Source: Hyposmocoma kahamanoa
Taxonomy: Eukaryota > Arthropoda > Insecta > Lepidoptera > Cosmopterigidae
NCBI RefSeq assembly: GCF_003589595.1
Contig: NW_020653856.1
Coordinates: forward strand, 2,601,981-2,665,980
Length of the DNA: 64,000 bases
Reading direction: 5' to 3'
Below are positions 9,560-19,740 of the stretch, piece by piece (within the stretch, counting starts at the first letter, position 1; every line of letters starts with the position of its first letter). Position numbers and translations under genes: made by a program. Under the pieces are notes generated by a model. It made no database searches and was not told where the DNA came from. It saw only the letters and a program-made list of their open reading frames with translations.

Positions 9560-12500
9560 GTTTCAACCTGGCTTTGGCTACCGGACCACGTTTCTTTGAG
9601 GTGTAAATATGGATCGGCAGATCAGCTAGCACAGTATCCTGTGTGTAGCGTGGTGCTGTTTTATGACGGCTCGCAGCTGGGTTTTTGATGAATACCTGCT
9701 GTTGTGGAGCGTATTCTACTTCGACTTCATGATCTTTATTATGATTCTCAATGATAGCAGTCCTGCTGGCGAGTGAAGATTGATTTATGATGTCATAAAC
9801 CTTCTTCATTTGTTCTTTGTGGTTAATAACGTATTGCTGCATTAGTTGTTGAGTGAAATCCACGTCAAGAGTATCCCTTGGGTCAAAATGACCGGTTAAT
9901 AGGTCGAAGGGCCTGCATTTGGTGAACGAGTGAATAGAGCTATTATAAGCTATGAGTGCGTACGGCATAAGGTTATAGATAGGTTCATCTTTATGTTTAA
10001 GTTTTAGAATTCTAAGATGCTCAAGCAGGGTTGAGTGGAATCTCTCTATGTTGCCATTGTCGTTGGGTGAGTGGGGTAATACTCTGTGGTGAATGATTTT
10101 ATGTAACCGCGTGAATTCTAGAAAGAGTTGATTAGTGAATTCTGTACCATTGTCGGTAACAAGTGTCGTAGGGATACCGTGATGGGTACAATAGCGTAGT
10201 AGGGCCTGCAGGATACTTATGGCTGTTCCATCACGTAGATGGTAAGCTTGACCATATTTTGTGAAGACATCAATAAAGGTAATGTACTTTTCAGTATGAA
10301 CAGTGAACAAATCCATATGGACTATTTCAAATGGTTTCTTAGCCGGGGGTACTATATTGAATTGTGGTTTAATAGGGTTTCTGTCGTATTTGGCCTGTCC
10401 GCAGATTGAACACTCATTGATGTACTTGGTTATTTGGTCTTTCATTTTGGGCCAAAAATATCGACGTGAGAGGGCGAGATAACACTCGTTTATACCACGA
10501 TGATTGGTTTTGCCATCATGGTAGTGACGAATAATGTCTTGTTGACGCAGGTACTCTTTGACATTTTCGAGTTCGTGTTTGGTAAGGACTAAGTTCATTG
10601 AGGAACTCTTGAATTTGTCTTGAATAATTGGGATGATTAAATACATTGCGAGGGGTGGATTTATTATGATAGCGGTTTTGACTTTGGGATTTACGTACTC
10701 TTTAATGGCGTTCACTACGTCAGCTTCTATATTAGACTTGGATAGTTGTATAGCGATACGAGTGTGAGTGTCAAATGGCTTCGTCACATTCGGTCGTTTT
10801 TTAACGTCATCTACTACGGTAAAGCTAATCTGTCGATGATACTTATTAAGGGGATCGTCTGTGATAGGAATTTCAAGTATAGGGTGTTCGTTACTAGTAT
10901 GGACAGTCTCTGTTGAAGAATTAGCTAAGGTTTGGGGATTTTCAGATGGGTTGCCTGCCATAGAGCTAAGTTCCATGATCTCTTGAATCAATGATTCTAT
11001 TTCCTCATTGTGGATTTCCACGCGGGAGAGGGCATCAGCGTTAGTATTGGAAATTCCTTTTTTATATATAACTGTATAGTCATATTCACTTAGCCTGAGT
11101 CGCCATCTGGTGAGACGAGAATTCGGCTCCTTCAAATTCATCATCCACTGCAATGGCTTGTGGTCAGTGAATATTTTAAACTTGCGACCAAAGAGGTAAG
11201 GACGGAAGTATTTCGTGGCCCAAACTATGGCAAGTAGTTCTTTTTCTATGGTGCTATAGTTCATCTCGCTCGCGTTCAGAGTGCGAGAAGCGTAACACAC
11301 AGGCTTATCAGATCCTATGGGACCCTGCGACAGTACTGCACCAATAGCAACGTTTGACGCATCGGTTGTTAGATTGAATTCTTTACTGAAGTCTGGGTAT
11401 TGAAGGATAGGGTCATTTGTGAGGAGCGTCTTACATTTTTCAAAGCTATTGACATATTCTGGGTCAAAAATTATTTTCCTGCCTTTTTTTAAACATTGGG
11501 TAAGGGGCTTCGTTATGCGAGCGAAATCGGGTATAAATTTTCTATAATAGCCAAGGAGACCTAAAAACTGTTTTATTTCCTTTGGGGTTTTGGGGATTGG
11601 ATATTTTTTAATGGCAGATATTTTATCGGGGTTTGGTTTTATCCCGTCGTTAGTGATAATGTGTCCGAGATAAGCCGTTTCGCGTTTAAGGAACTCTGAT
11701 TTATCCATTTGGATTTTGAAGTTGGACTCGCGAAGGCGGCTGAAGACTTTTTCTAGATTAACCATGTGTTCTTGAAGAGATGTGCTAAACACTATGATAT
11801 CATCTAAATAGACAAGACAAATTTCATTCTGGAGGCCTCGGAGCACATTGTCCATGACCCGCTGGAAAGTGGACGGGGAGTTCTTTAGTCCCATAGGCAT
11901 CCTTAAAAATTCGAAGTGACCGTGCTCAACGTTGAACGCTGTCTTCGAAATATCCTGGGGATCCATTTCAACTTGGTAAAAACCACTTGCCAGGTCCAGT
12001 GTGGTGAAATACTGACATTTCCCTAACTTGTCAAGAACGTCAGTTATATTAGGAATTGGGTATTTGTCATCTATAGTCTTGTCGTTAATTTTACGAAAAT
12101 CAACCACAAGTCGCCACTTCTGTTTGCCTGAAGCATCGATTTTCTTAGGCACAACCCAGATAGGTGAACTCCATGCGGAGTCAGATGGTCTAATAATACC
12201 CTGTTCTAACATTTTCCCTATCTGGTCTCTGATTTCCTGGCGGTGTACAAAAGGGTAACGATAACTTTTTGTATACACGGGGACCTCGTCAGTTGTCCTA
12301 ATTCGGTGTTTAATTTTATTGGTGAAAGTTAAGGGTTCACCTTCAATATAAAAAACGTCAGCGTAACGAGTGCAGAGGGTAATAAGGTTGACCTTCTCCT
12401 CCTCGTTTAGATGTTCTGTACGCAAGCGAGATATCACTTCGTGTTCGCGTGTCGGGTTCGATTTAGAACACCAAGTTTCTTCATTGAATATTTCTGCGCG

Positions 12501-13166
12501 TGTGGGGCTATCGACAGAGAATATGATATCGTTTTGTGTTGGGTTTTCTACTTCTAAATATCCGCGACTATTAACTACCGTTGTCAGACTTTCATGAATT
12601 ATACAATTACACATGGTCTGCTCTTTTACGTAATCTTCGCCATCCGGGGCGTTAATAGGAATGCGTACTAATTTTGAAGTTCCTGCGGGAATAATTTCCT
12701 CATAAAGGTTCACATTACGCGAGTCGTACATGTGAATAGGTATAGTAGCTGATCGCGTGACTAAAACATCATCTTTCAAGTTGATGTTGGCTCTCCACTG
12801 ATCTTTAAGTAAGTCTGTTCCGATCAAACCATCGAAATAATCATGGAAGCGATAAATAAATAATTTAATTGCCTCTGACTCCCGTAATTCGCTGAAGCAA
12901 GGTAACAATATAGAATAATCGTTCCTACTCGTAGCGTGAACGTTAGTTACTTCGAACGGATCGTAAGTTAAGGGGAGGTTTTTAAAATATTTTTCTATTG
13001 CTTCCGGGCTGATAAAAGACTGATTGGCACCGGTGTCTATCAGTAATTTCAAAGGGGGATTGTTAATTCGTATATAAGGTAATTGCCGTTGAGTTTGTAA
13101 ATTTAATTCTATTTTAATCTTTTTGCGGTCGATCCCTGCCGAAAATCCTGCTCTTCGTAATTTCCA
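9465..13166 (-). CDS. pol: Pol polyprotein: protease, reverse transcriptase, RNase H, integrase
   Basis: Open from 13166 in the -1 frame relative to gag. It has no ATG near its start, so it is expected to be made by ribosomal frameshifting. Counting residues from the TTG at 13052: protease active site D-T-G-A at 6-9; reverse transcriptase with catalytic D353 and Y-L-D-D at 415-418; RNase H acids D564, E605 and D630; integrase zinc finger (H845, H851, C881, C884); and a DD35E core at D914, D967 and E1003. All key residues are present and the frame is uninterrupted, so the enzyme set looks functional. The C-terminal part after the integrase core is basic. Pol copies the RNA into DNA and inserts it into the host genome. 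Confidence 0.95.
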   Translation of the reverse strand, partial: WKLRRAGFSAGIDRKKIKIELNLQTQRQLPYIRINNPPLKLLIDTGANQSFISPEAIEKYFKNLPLTYDPFEVTNVHATSRNDYSILLPCFSELRESEAIKLFIYRFHDYFDGLIGTDLLKDQWRANINLKDDVLVTRSATIPIHMYDSRNVNLYEEIIPAGTSKLVRIPINAPDGEDYVKEQTMCNCIIHESLTTVVNSRGYLEVENPTQNDIIFSVDSPTRAEIFNEETWCSKSNPTREHEVISRLRTEHLNEEEKVNLITLCTRYADVFYIEGEPLTFTNKIKHRIRTTDEVPVYTKSYRYPFVHRQEIRDQIGKMLEQGIIRPSDSAWSSPIWVVPKKIDASGKQKWRLVVDFRKINDKTIDDKYPIPNITDVLDKLGKCQYFTTLDLASGFYQVEMDPQDISKTAFNVEHGHFEFLRMPMGLKNSPSTFQRVMDNVLRGLQNEICLVYLDDIIVFSTSLQEHMVNLEKVFSRLRESNFKIQMDKSEFLKRETAYLGHIITNDGIKPNPDKISAIKKYPIPKTPKEIKQFLGLLGYYRKFIPDFARITKPLTQCLKKGRKIIFDPEYVNSFEKCKTLLTNDPILQYPDFSKEFNLTTDASNVAIGAVLSQGPIGSDKPVCYASRTLNASEMNYSTIEKELLAIVWATKYFRPYLFGRKFKIFTDHKPLQWMMNLKEPNSRLTRWRLRLSEYDYTVIYKKGISNTNADALSRVEIHNEEIESLIQEIMELSSMAGNPSENPQTLANSSTETVHTSNEHPILEIPITDDPLNKYHRQISFTVVDDVKKRPNVTKPFDTHTRIAIQLSKSNIEADVVNAIKEYVNPKVKTAIIINPPLAMYLIIPIIQDKFKSSSMNLVLTKHELENVKEYLRQQDIIRHYHDGKTNHRGINECYLALSRRYFWPKMKDQITKYINECSICGQAKYDRNPIKPQFNIVPPAKKPFEIVHMDLFTVHTEKYITFIDVFTKYGQAYHLRDGTAISILQALLRYCTHHGIPTTLVTDNGTEFTNQLFLEFTRLHKIIHHRVLPHSPNDNGNIERFHSTLLEHLRILKLKHKDEPIYNLMPYALIAYNSSIHSFTKCRPFDLLTGHFDPRDTLDVDFTQQLMQQYVINHKEQMKKVYDIINQSSLASRTAIIENHNKDHEVEVEYAPQQQVFIKNPAASRHKTAPRYTQDTVLADLPIHIYTSKKRGPVAKARLKRVPKGAKLLQDSSVTDHSTDQVTRHKNRKPS
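9531..9540 (-). other. Candidate 3' splice site for env mRNA
   Basis: On the minus strand ATTGTTGCAG precedes GATTCATCTG in the env frame. Errantivirus env is known to be made from a spliced RNA. Together with the donor near 14580 this would bring a leader exon onto env. Inference; other acceptors are possible. Confidence 0.35.
13109..13166 (-). promoter_or_regulatory. gag-pol -1 frameshift region
   Basis: In the 58 bases where gag and the -1 pol frame are both open, the minus strand has two A runs (GCAAAAAGATTAAAATAG) directly before the gag stop. They lie where slippage would join the frames, although no canonical X-XXY-YYZ heptamer is perfect here. Inference from frame geometry. Confidence 0.6.
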
Positions 13167-14389
13167 CTAGCGGACGGTTGTGGTTGTGATTGTGGGATTC
13201 CTTCGTCAGTCAGCTGATTGTGAGTCGAGTCATAGTAAGTTACGTTGGTGTCATATTCGTCAGCTGGGTAGGTATTACACTCGTAATTGTTATTGTCATT
13301 GGAGTAGGTATAGTCTGGCTCGTAATAGTAATCAGGTGTCATGTATGAATATGAGTCATCGTAACCCGCGCACTCATTCATATTCATTTCGCGAGTTTTA
13401 AAATAATTATTTGGCAGCGGGTTGCCTGATTTGCGCCAATCGTGTCCTGTCATAAGGGTGTGGGGTAGCACTTTAGGAGTAAAATGCTGTACTCCGCTCA
13501 TAGAAGGCGAAGCTAAAATTTGTGGCGGCCCGTTCCGTTGTGGCAACCGAAACATATTACTGCGGGGATTGTAATTAGGTGGAGTTGCACCTAGCATTTG
13601 TTGAGTACGCGTGGGCATACGGGGTTGATTTTGCGGGGAATGGAACTTAAAAGGCTGTGGATGGAGTGGTGGCATTCGCATTGAATGTAGTGGTACCTGT
13701 GGTGACCACAAGGGTGCAGCTACTCCCTGAGCTCGCGAAGGGGTAAAACCTAGGGAATTTGAGGGCATGACTCTTTGGGAAGTATAGGGTTTAGGGATGT
13801 CGTTAGGTTGTTGTAAATACATAACGTTCAGCTCCTCTTGTACGAATTCGAGGGCTTTCTCTATAGAATCGGGGCGCATGCAGCGGATTCTGGAACCTAG
13901 GGGTTCTTTTAACCCTCTAACAAATGATTGCATTGTCAATTTTTTGTATAGGGTTCGCTTTGCCTCTATAGTGGAACAGAGAGATTCGTGTAAAGTCACA
14001 TAAGTCATTATTGTACTGAAAAGTGTCTGACATTGGTCATAAAATTCTTGTGGTGTCTTATTTCCTTGCGTAGCTACAGAAAGGTCGTTGTACAGTGCCG
14101 TTTCGTCACGTTGGTCGGAAAAGTTATTTATTAAGGCGGTACGTATGCCTAGCCAACTGTCAGGTATACCACTAGAGTTAATGATTGAGGCTGCGGTTCC
14201 AGTAATCTTATTCAGTATCCCGTTAATTAAGCACAAGTTAGGTAGTTCGCTTCCTGGCCCAGTAGTCATGTACTGACCTACCAGTTGATCACAAATTTTT
14301 ATAAATCTTGTTAGGACATTAACATTCCCGTCAAATTCGGGAACCAGGCGTAGTGCCTTGAAAATAATGTCGGGGTCTACGTTCGCCAT
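13109..14389 (-). CDS. gag: Gag protein
   Basis: 426 residues starting at an ATG in the context CTACAATGG, about 375 bases downstream of the 5' LTR. Position and neighbours identify it as the structural protein that forms the intracellular particle. The N-terminal 200 residues are helical and capsid-like. Residues about 205-330 are rich in Pro, Gln and Met, and about 345-395 are dominated by Tyr, Asp and Asn. There is no CCHC zinc knuckle, which fits errantivirus Gag but differs from retroviruses. The stop is followed immediately by pol in the -1 frame with a 58-base overlap. Confidence 0.9.
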   Translation of the reverse strand: MANVDPDIIFKALRLVPEFDGNVNVLTRFIKICDQLVGQYMTTGPGSELPNLCLINGILNKITGTAASIINSSGIPDSWLGIRTALINNFSDQRDETALYNDLSVATQGNKTPQEFYDQCQTLFSTIMTYVTLHESLCSTIEAKRTLYKKLTMQSFVRGLKEPLGSRIRCMRPDSIEKALEFVQEELNVMYLQQPNDIPKPYTSQRVMPSNSLGFTPSRAQGVAAPLWSPQVPLHSMRMPPLHPQPFKFHSPQNQPRMPTRTQQMLGATPPNYNPRSNMFRLPQRNGPPQILASPSMSGVQHFTPKVLPHTLMTGHDWRKSGNPLPNNYFKTREMNMNECAGYDDSYSYMTPDYYYEPDYTYSNDNNNYECNTYPADEYDTNVTYYDSTHNQLTDEGIPQSQPQPSASGNYEEQDFRQGSTAKRLK

Positions 14390-14576
14390 TGTAGGGTCTG
14401 GAACCTCTAAATTAAATAAAGAATCTAAATCTAAATCTCTGTAACTATCTGCTAGATGACGGCGAGCCTGACGTGATGCAGGTTCCCCGGAGTAATTTTT
14501 CGATTTTAGAAAAATTTTGGAAATAGATTATACTTAGGGAGGTAAAAGGGAAGCAACACGAGAACAATTCAAGTGT

Positions 14577-14582
14577 ACTTAC
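14577..14582 (-). other. Candidate 5' splice site in the leader
   Basis: Minus-strand GTAAGT in the untranslated leader, upstream of the gag ATG. It matches the donor consensus and could pair with an acceptor near the env start to make env mRNA. Confidence 0.4.
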
Positions 14583-14748
14583 ATAAATTTCATTTTATGG
14601 TTTCTCTGGTGAATCGATGTCTGGATTCTCCTCTGGGCTGCAGCTGGTCCGTAGATTCAGGATTCTCGAAGACGGGGCTTGAGAGCCGCCCGGGCAGCGC
14701 GCGACGTAATTCGGATCGAAATTTATACTCGCTAACTAAGCCGCGAGA

Positions 14749-14766
14749 ATCCTACCGACTGCGCCA
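14749..14766 (-). other. Primer binding site (tRNA-Ser type)
   Basis: Minus-strand TGGCGCAGTCGGTAGGAT directly follows the 5' LTR. The first 11 bases are complementary to the 3' end of insect tRNA-Ser including CCA, the primer used by several errantiviruses. Confidence 0.8.
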
Positions 14767-15056
14767 ATTACGTAGGCTGCGGCCGGAGGTTCCAAAAAAA
14801 ACCGAAATTAATTTAAATAATTTAATTTAAAAAAGGAAATACAATATAATATAAACTTATGTGGCTAACTATTCTAGTGTCCTAATCGAAGTATGATTAT
14901 GGAATGCCCGTTTGTCGAGCTTGATTTGGCAATTGGCAATCGTGCTGGCTCAGGTCACGTTCCGCAGCGTAGGCGCCTCGTGAACTTGCGGATGTTTTCC
15001 ACCAGAATGGGGTGAATGCAAAGTTGGCGATCTTCATAGCAGAGGGATGTGTAACA
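14766..15056 (-). repeat. 5' LTR of the errantivirus
   Basis: The 291-bp partner of 7514-7804, with no difference found by eye. It carries the promoter and start of the genomic RNA when the element is transcribed on the minus strand. Confidence 0.93.
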
Positions 15057-15060
15057 TGTT
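15057..15060. repeat. Target-site duplication of the LTR element, right copy
   Basis: TGTT, matching 7510-7513. Confidence 0.75.
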
Positions 15061-15334
15061 TTTGAAAGTACTGCTTTTTGTTTTGTTTTTAAAATTAGTT
15101 CGCAAACAATTTTTACTATGTACCTACATCTAATTTTGTACTACCCACTAATGGAAATAAATTTGGTTTACTAAAATTATGCTTTTGAATTTCATAGAAG
15201 TTTAACATTTTTATAATAGAATCTAGTAATTAGTAGACACAAATATGATTTTTCTAACACGTTCATATCAATTGATTTTATAATAAAGCTTTCGTTAATA
15301 GTATATTATTATTATAGAGCTTTGAACTTTTTAC

Positions 15335-15492
15335 CCGATTTAAAAAAAAGTAAAAGGGTCTCAATTCGTCTGTTTTTTTTTTTTTGTGCGCATGTTACGC
15401 GATAATTTTTGAATCGATTTTCATGATTCATTTGCAAACTAGGGGTTAATGACTTTTGAAGTTGGTTTTTAAATACTCTATACTGAGATTAT
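15335..15492 (+). repeat. Unclassified repeat (family F), copy 3
   Basis: Runs from the ACCCGATTTAAAAAAAAG start to CTCTATACTGAGATTATT. Part of the middle is deleted. The preceding 15061-15334 shows no gene. Confidence 0.55.
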
Positions 15493-15539
15493 TTCCGCAA
15501 AATTTTGCAAATTTTCTGGAAGTTTGCTATAAAAACTTT

Positions 15540-15712
15540 ATGCTGCTCTGTCACGCATAGGTTCCAAATTCGATTCCTAGGCCGGGAAAAATATTTGTTC
15601 CTATAGCCTACATTCGTTTATCTCGAGAGTTTGGGTGTAATTTCTGATTGTCTATGTGTGTAGCCATGGCACCCGCGATACAGGTTTTATTTATATTATT
15701 TATTGTCGGAAG
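15540..15712 (+). repeat. SINE family B, diverged
   Basis: The head is mutated, with only an ATTCGATTCCTAGGCCGGG B-box area left. The body follows with CTATGTGTGTAGCCATGGCACCCGCGATACAGG-type blocks. Two opposite short open frames across it are repeat-borne. Confidence 0.6.
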
Positions 15713-16190
15713 CCCAAATTTTAGATCTCGCTGCTTGCTGACGCAATTGAGGTCAACGGTCAACATTTTAAGTCTATGGGAAAATTTGAATTCTAAAATT
15801 TTGTGGGCACAAAAGTGCAGAGCTGAGAAAAACAAGAATGAGCGAAATCGATATTCGATCTCGTAACACACAGTCCACTACATTCTGTAACTAACGTAAT
15901 CGACATAAAGTTTTGAACTTTTAAATGAAAGCTAAAGATAATGGATTTCTATTTACGTTAAATTACTGTAAGAACATCTATCTTTTGTTATTCATGTTAA
16001 AACTAAATAAACAGCACCACAATTCGCATTTATACCGATAAATGCGAAACGGTCTAGACAAGTATACGCTTCAGGAATTCCATTACGTACCATTTGTTTG
16101 TCCTCCTTTCCCTCGTGACGAACTAGTGAAATTTACATAGGAAGATTTCGTTGTAAATCGCAGATGTAAGTTTAAACTGTGTGTCATTCA
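15713..16190. other. No gene seen; one small hairpin
   Basis: A 10-base stem with a 6-base loop (TTCGCATTTA / TAAATGCGAA) lies at about 16022-16047. Otherwise unremarkable AT-rich sequence. Confidence 0.35.
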
Positions 16191-16194
16191 TTAA

Positions 16195-16642
16195 GAGGGA
16201 GCAGAGGAAAAATTCCTAATCTTCGATTTGATTTTAGAGGGGTATATCCACTTTAAAGATAAAAATAAAATATTGTATGAGTAACTACACGATATATTCA
16301 AGTATAGACATTAATCAGAAACATAAAACAATAAAGTTTCCTCGATAGATAAAAATCACGAAGTGGCCTCTAATTTTCACATTTTTTCGATTTATCCTCG
16401 AAATGCTACAGGTTATTAGGACAAAAATTTGATAATTAATTATATTTATGCATGATCGACAACTGTCACTACGGATTTTTTTTAATCCCTTTAGTTTTAG
16501 AGATATTCAGCTAAAACGAATTTGGTACTTTTAATGCGCAAAATTCAACATCTCCCGTCGGATGTCACGCGAACTTCAGGCATATATTTGTTTCACAAAT
16601 TTGGGCGGAGCCAACGTCAAAACTTTTTTGGCATGAGAGCTC
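16195..16642 (+). mobile_element. piggyBac-type MITE, copy 1 (TTAA target)
   Basis: A 448-bp non-coding unit flanked by TTAA on both sides (16191-16194, 16643-16646). It matches 44167-44605 over its length with few differences. TTAA flanks on both copies point to piggyBac-type transposition. The right terminal repeat is diverged in this copy. Confidence 0.65.
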
Positions 16643-16744
16643 TTAACGTCATCATCATTAAATTCACTGTGAATATTTACGCGCGACTAAATCACTGTCG
16701 ATACACTATTGTTATGATAAACGATTTTATTATTATTGCTTAGT

Positions 16745-16930
16745 TATCATTACGTCTGGCACAGTTTGCTAGGAGACGTCGCGTCGGTTCGAATCCGGCA
16801 AGATCGATGGAATTTTTTCTAAGTTTTTTTAATAATTATAACAAAACTAGTGGAATAATTTCACAAAAAATAATTGAATATCTTGGTGGTCACATTCTGA
16901 CAATCAATAAAAATTTAATAAAACTATTGA
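16745..16930 (+). repeat. tRNA-derived SINE (family A)
   Basis: B box GGTTCGAATCC near 16787 and the family A tail with TAATTATAACAAAAC and TTTCACAAAAAATAATTGAAT. The A box is partly lost (ACGTCTGGCACAG follows a decayed start). Confidence 0.65.
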
Positions 16931-17894
16931 CATAAAAATTTAGAGTGACGTCCCTTCGCTATTACTCAGCAAGCACACAATCGAAGAAGAGGAATGAGAA
17001 TCGAGAGCAGATCTAGATTTGGGAAATAACACAGAACTGTCACTAGTTGAACCGACAATCTGACATGCTCGAAGATAAACATTAGACATATAGCTGCTTT
17101 TTAAGAAAAGAACAAACTACTTAATTTTGTTCTATGACCAGAGATCAGGGTAAGCTGACATTTACCTTAACATCGAGTAGTAATACACATAGAGTAGACA
17201 ATACATCCATCTGAAATCTAAAAAGAATTTTTAAGTTTTCGCGATTGTTACACATGGAGAATTATTGCTATTAAATGCTATTCTAGAAAGTCATTGGAGC
17301 CCAGCGAAAAGGCGTAGAATAAACAAAATGAAGAAGCATTATGAACCTGTATATTTCCAGCTTCTATTGTGGTGCTGCACTCGACACGTCTTTGGCAAAA
17401 CAGACTTTTGTGTGATATACAAGAGCCCTGATAATATGTTGTCATGAACATTTGCTGGTGCTAATGGAATATTAGATGATTATTTGTGCACTTCATTACT
17501 TAAAGGTTGTTTTGTGGTTTCATCTGAGAAGGGGGTTACTCCATATACACTTGTTAAAGGGTTGTAAACTTTCTTCGACTTGCTGGTTTTATCGAGATGT
17601 TTTTCTTCATTGTTAGCGAGAAATATTTATTTATTTACTTAAACTTTATTGTACAATATACTGAAGTACAAATGGCAGATTTAATGCCGTATGGCATTTT
17701 GTACCAGTCAACAATTGGGCCAAACAGAAAACGCAATAGGTTGGTATACTTGTACAAGAAGAATAGAACACTAGAAAGCTAATCGATAATTTATACGATA
17801 TAAAATAGATAACATAATATTAACATACTTATTATACGTACATAATAAACTTACATATACATTATAATAATAATTAATATAATATAATATAATA
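16931..17894. other. No gene seen; small repeat fragments
   Basis: A Penelope-end fragment (AAGTTTTCGCGATTGTTACA) lies near 17233, and a TTCTTCGACTTGCTGGTTT fragment near 17571 resembles 50970-51095. The rest is AT-rich with short motif-free frames. Confidence 0.35.
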
Positions 17895-18425
17895 TGTACA
17901 AAAAGCAACATTATACAGAGTCTTGATTTTGACAATTGTCAAACAGATGCTAGCGTAACATGCGCTTGAAAGATAGTTTGGTCTGAGCTGGTCTTACATG
18001 GAGCGTGAAGGCATTCCAAAGCCTTGGAAGGGTTGCATACAGGGTAAAAAAATTAGACAAAAAATCAGTACGATGAGAAGTAATAGAGATCTTAAGGCTA
18101 CGGAAAGATCGAAATTCGCATCCCGGTCGAGCGGTTTGAAATTGAAATAAACATCTAAGATAATCAGGTGTAGCCAAGATCGAGAAAAGAGTGGTTAAAA
18201 TTCTTAATGATCTGCGTTCACGGATGAGAAGCCGATTTAGTTGACGACGAAAAGCAGAGATGTGTTCATACTTACGTACAGACCAAAAATAAACCTAATG
18301 CAGTTAAGAAGACTGTCTAATCTGTTCAAAGAGACTTGGGAGATGTTACTGTAACACACGTCAGCATAATCAATCCTGTGATTGATGAAGTTCTAGTGTT
18401 GCCTGTGCAACACTAGAGCTTGAAC
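17895..18425 (-). pseudogene. LINE reverse transcriptase C-terminal fragment (jockey-like)
   Basis: On the minus strand the frame at 17950-18177 encodes P-R-L-W-N-A followed by a K-L-S-F-K-R-M-L ending, the typical C-terminus of jockey/CR1-type reverse transcriptases. Further LINE-like coding continues upstream to about 18425 in broken frames. This is a 5'-truncated, decayed non-LTR retrotransposon. Confidence 0.6.
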
Positions 18426-18786
18426 AAGGAGAGTTTTCGTTTTAATAATAATACTGATACTTAACATACACAAATGTAAGTAACTATTGCGCCACAGGAC
18501 TTGAACCTCTCAATTCTACTTTAAATTACTTTGTGATAATATTTTGCATAAACTTGTACAAATAAGTAACAATTCCTAACAGCAAAAAGTTGTTAGAAGA
18601 AGAAATCGACCTATTGTTTGGTTACAAAGAGGCGTATCTATCGTATCAAAACAAAACACTGTACTCAAGTCCCAGTACATATTTTTGTAATCTCATAAAA
18701 ACAACAAATTTCGTAGCATATTTTGTTAATGCCGTTCTTAAAGTCAATTATAATGACTGAATAGATTCTTTAATATCTCATATACA
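18426..18786. other. No gene seen
   Basis: AT-rich sequence without recognisable coding or repeat structure. Confidence 0.3.
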
Positions 18787-18789
18787 AAA

Positions 18790-19740
18790 TAAATTAAATG
18801 TATATCGAGTTCTTAGGTTTTCGCGATTGTTACACATAGGAAATGAAACTATTTTTCCGGATTTAAATCGCGTATATTTGTTTTTTCAAACAAACCGACG
18901 TTTCAGGCCCTTTACAGGTCCCATGGTCACGGTAGACTGAGGTGGTACAGTCTTCAACCAGTTATGTCTAATATTGATGCAAACCACCCTATTTTTTCAC
19001 TATAGTTACAATAGTTATTAATTAAATACCTTATTTTTAATTTTACAAAGAAAACATTCCAATTTACGCTATATTAACTTTTACAAATTATTTTATTGAA
19101 TAAATTTTTATTAAGTTCAATTTATTATTAATTATTAATAGAAATTAGAATAAACTAAAACATATTAATTAATACTGCAGTCTTATGTCTGTTTGGGATT
19201 TTTATCAGAGGAAATACTGGATCCCAAACTGGTGGTACGGAGAAACCATCTTCCCTGTTGAAATTAGGATGTTTTTTAATTTCAATGGCCTTGAGAACGG
19301 CAATGACTTCTATTGCAAGGACCTGGGGTTTGTCAAACTTCATTGAATGTGTATGTTTATCCATGACATGCTCGCAGACTGCAGACTTATTTCCGCGACG
19401 GTGTTTGACATCAGCTATATGTTCTTTGACGCGGGTACAAATACTTCGCTTTGTTTGTCCAATATAAGAGAGACCGCACTCACAGTCAAGCTTGTAAACT
19501 CCTGCATCCTGTAAGGGGATGTTACATTTCACGGGTCTCAGGAACTGAGAAATCTTCCTCAGGGGCTTGAAATAGGTCTTGATAGATGCGCACCTGAGGA
19601 CTCTTCCGATCTTGTCTGTAACACCTCCCACGTCAGGTAAGATGGCAGGTCTTCGCTCGACTTTTTTGTTCAGTTTGTTTGAAAAAACAAATATACGCGA
19701 TTTAAATCCGGAAAAATAGTTTCATTTCCTAAATTAAATG
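18790..19740 (-). mobile_element. Penelope-like element, 5'-truncated, with inverted end repeats
   Basis: A GIY-YIG endonuclease coding end (19155-19670) lies between an end repeat at 18790-18990 and an inverted copy of its outer part at 19676-19735. The shared block is GAAATGAAACTATTTTTCCGG and onward, in opposite orientation. Penelope elements commonly integrate as truncated copies with a partly inverted terminal repeat, as seen here. Confidence 0.8.
19155..19670 (-). pseudogene. Penelope GIY-YIG endonuclease domain, partial
   Basis: The frame is open from the junction near 19670 through the stop at 19155. It encodes about 170 residues: a linker containing R-R-P-A-I-L-P-D-V-G-G, then G-V-Y-K-L-D-C-E-C-G-L-S-Y-I-G, the GIY-YIG signature with the Cys pair typical of Penelope. 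A conserved Arg in Q-T-K-R and a K-E-H motif follow, and it ends with an N-F-N-R-E-D-G-F block seen at the C-terminus of these polymerases. The reverse-transcriptase part is missing, so this copy cannot move by itself. No internal stop, so it is fairly young. Confidence 0.85.

Larger units (their letters stand above)
7514..15056 (-). mobile_element. Complete errantivirus-type Ty3/gypsy LTR retrotransposon with env
   Basis: A 7,543-bp element on the minus strand: LTR, tRNA-Ser-type primer site, leader, gag, pol in the -1 frame, env, polypurine tract, LTR. The order and the presence of an envelope ORF place it with insect errantiviruses (gypsy and, in Lepidoptera, TED-like elements); that placement comes from family knowledge. 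The LTRs show no difference by eye over 291 bp. All three ORFs are open, and TGTT is duplicated at the ends. Together these mean a recent insertion that may still be active. It lies on the same strand as the Shaw exon at 21189. The closest named relative cannot be fixed without a database search. Confidence 0.95.

Noticed and set aside
12028..14276. Plus-strand open frames opposite pol and gag
   Set aside because: Shadows of the retroelement ORFs.
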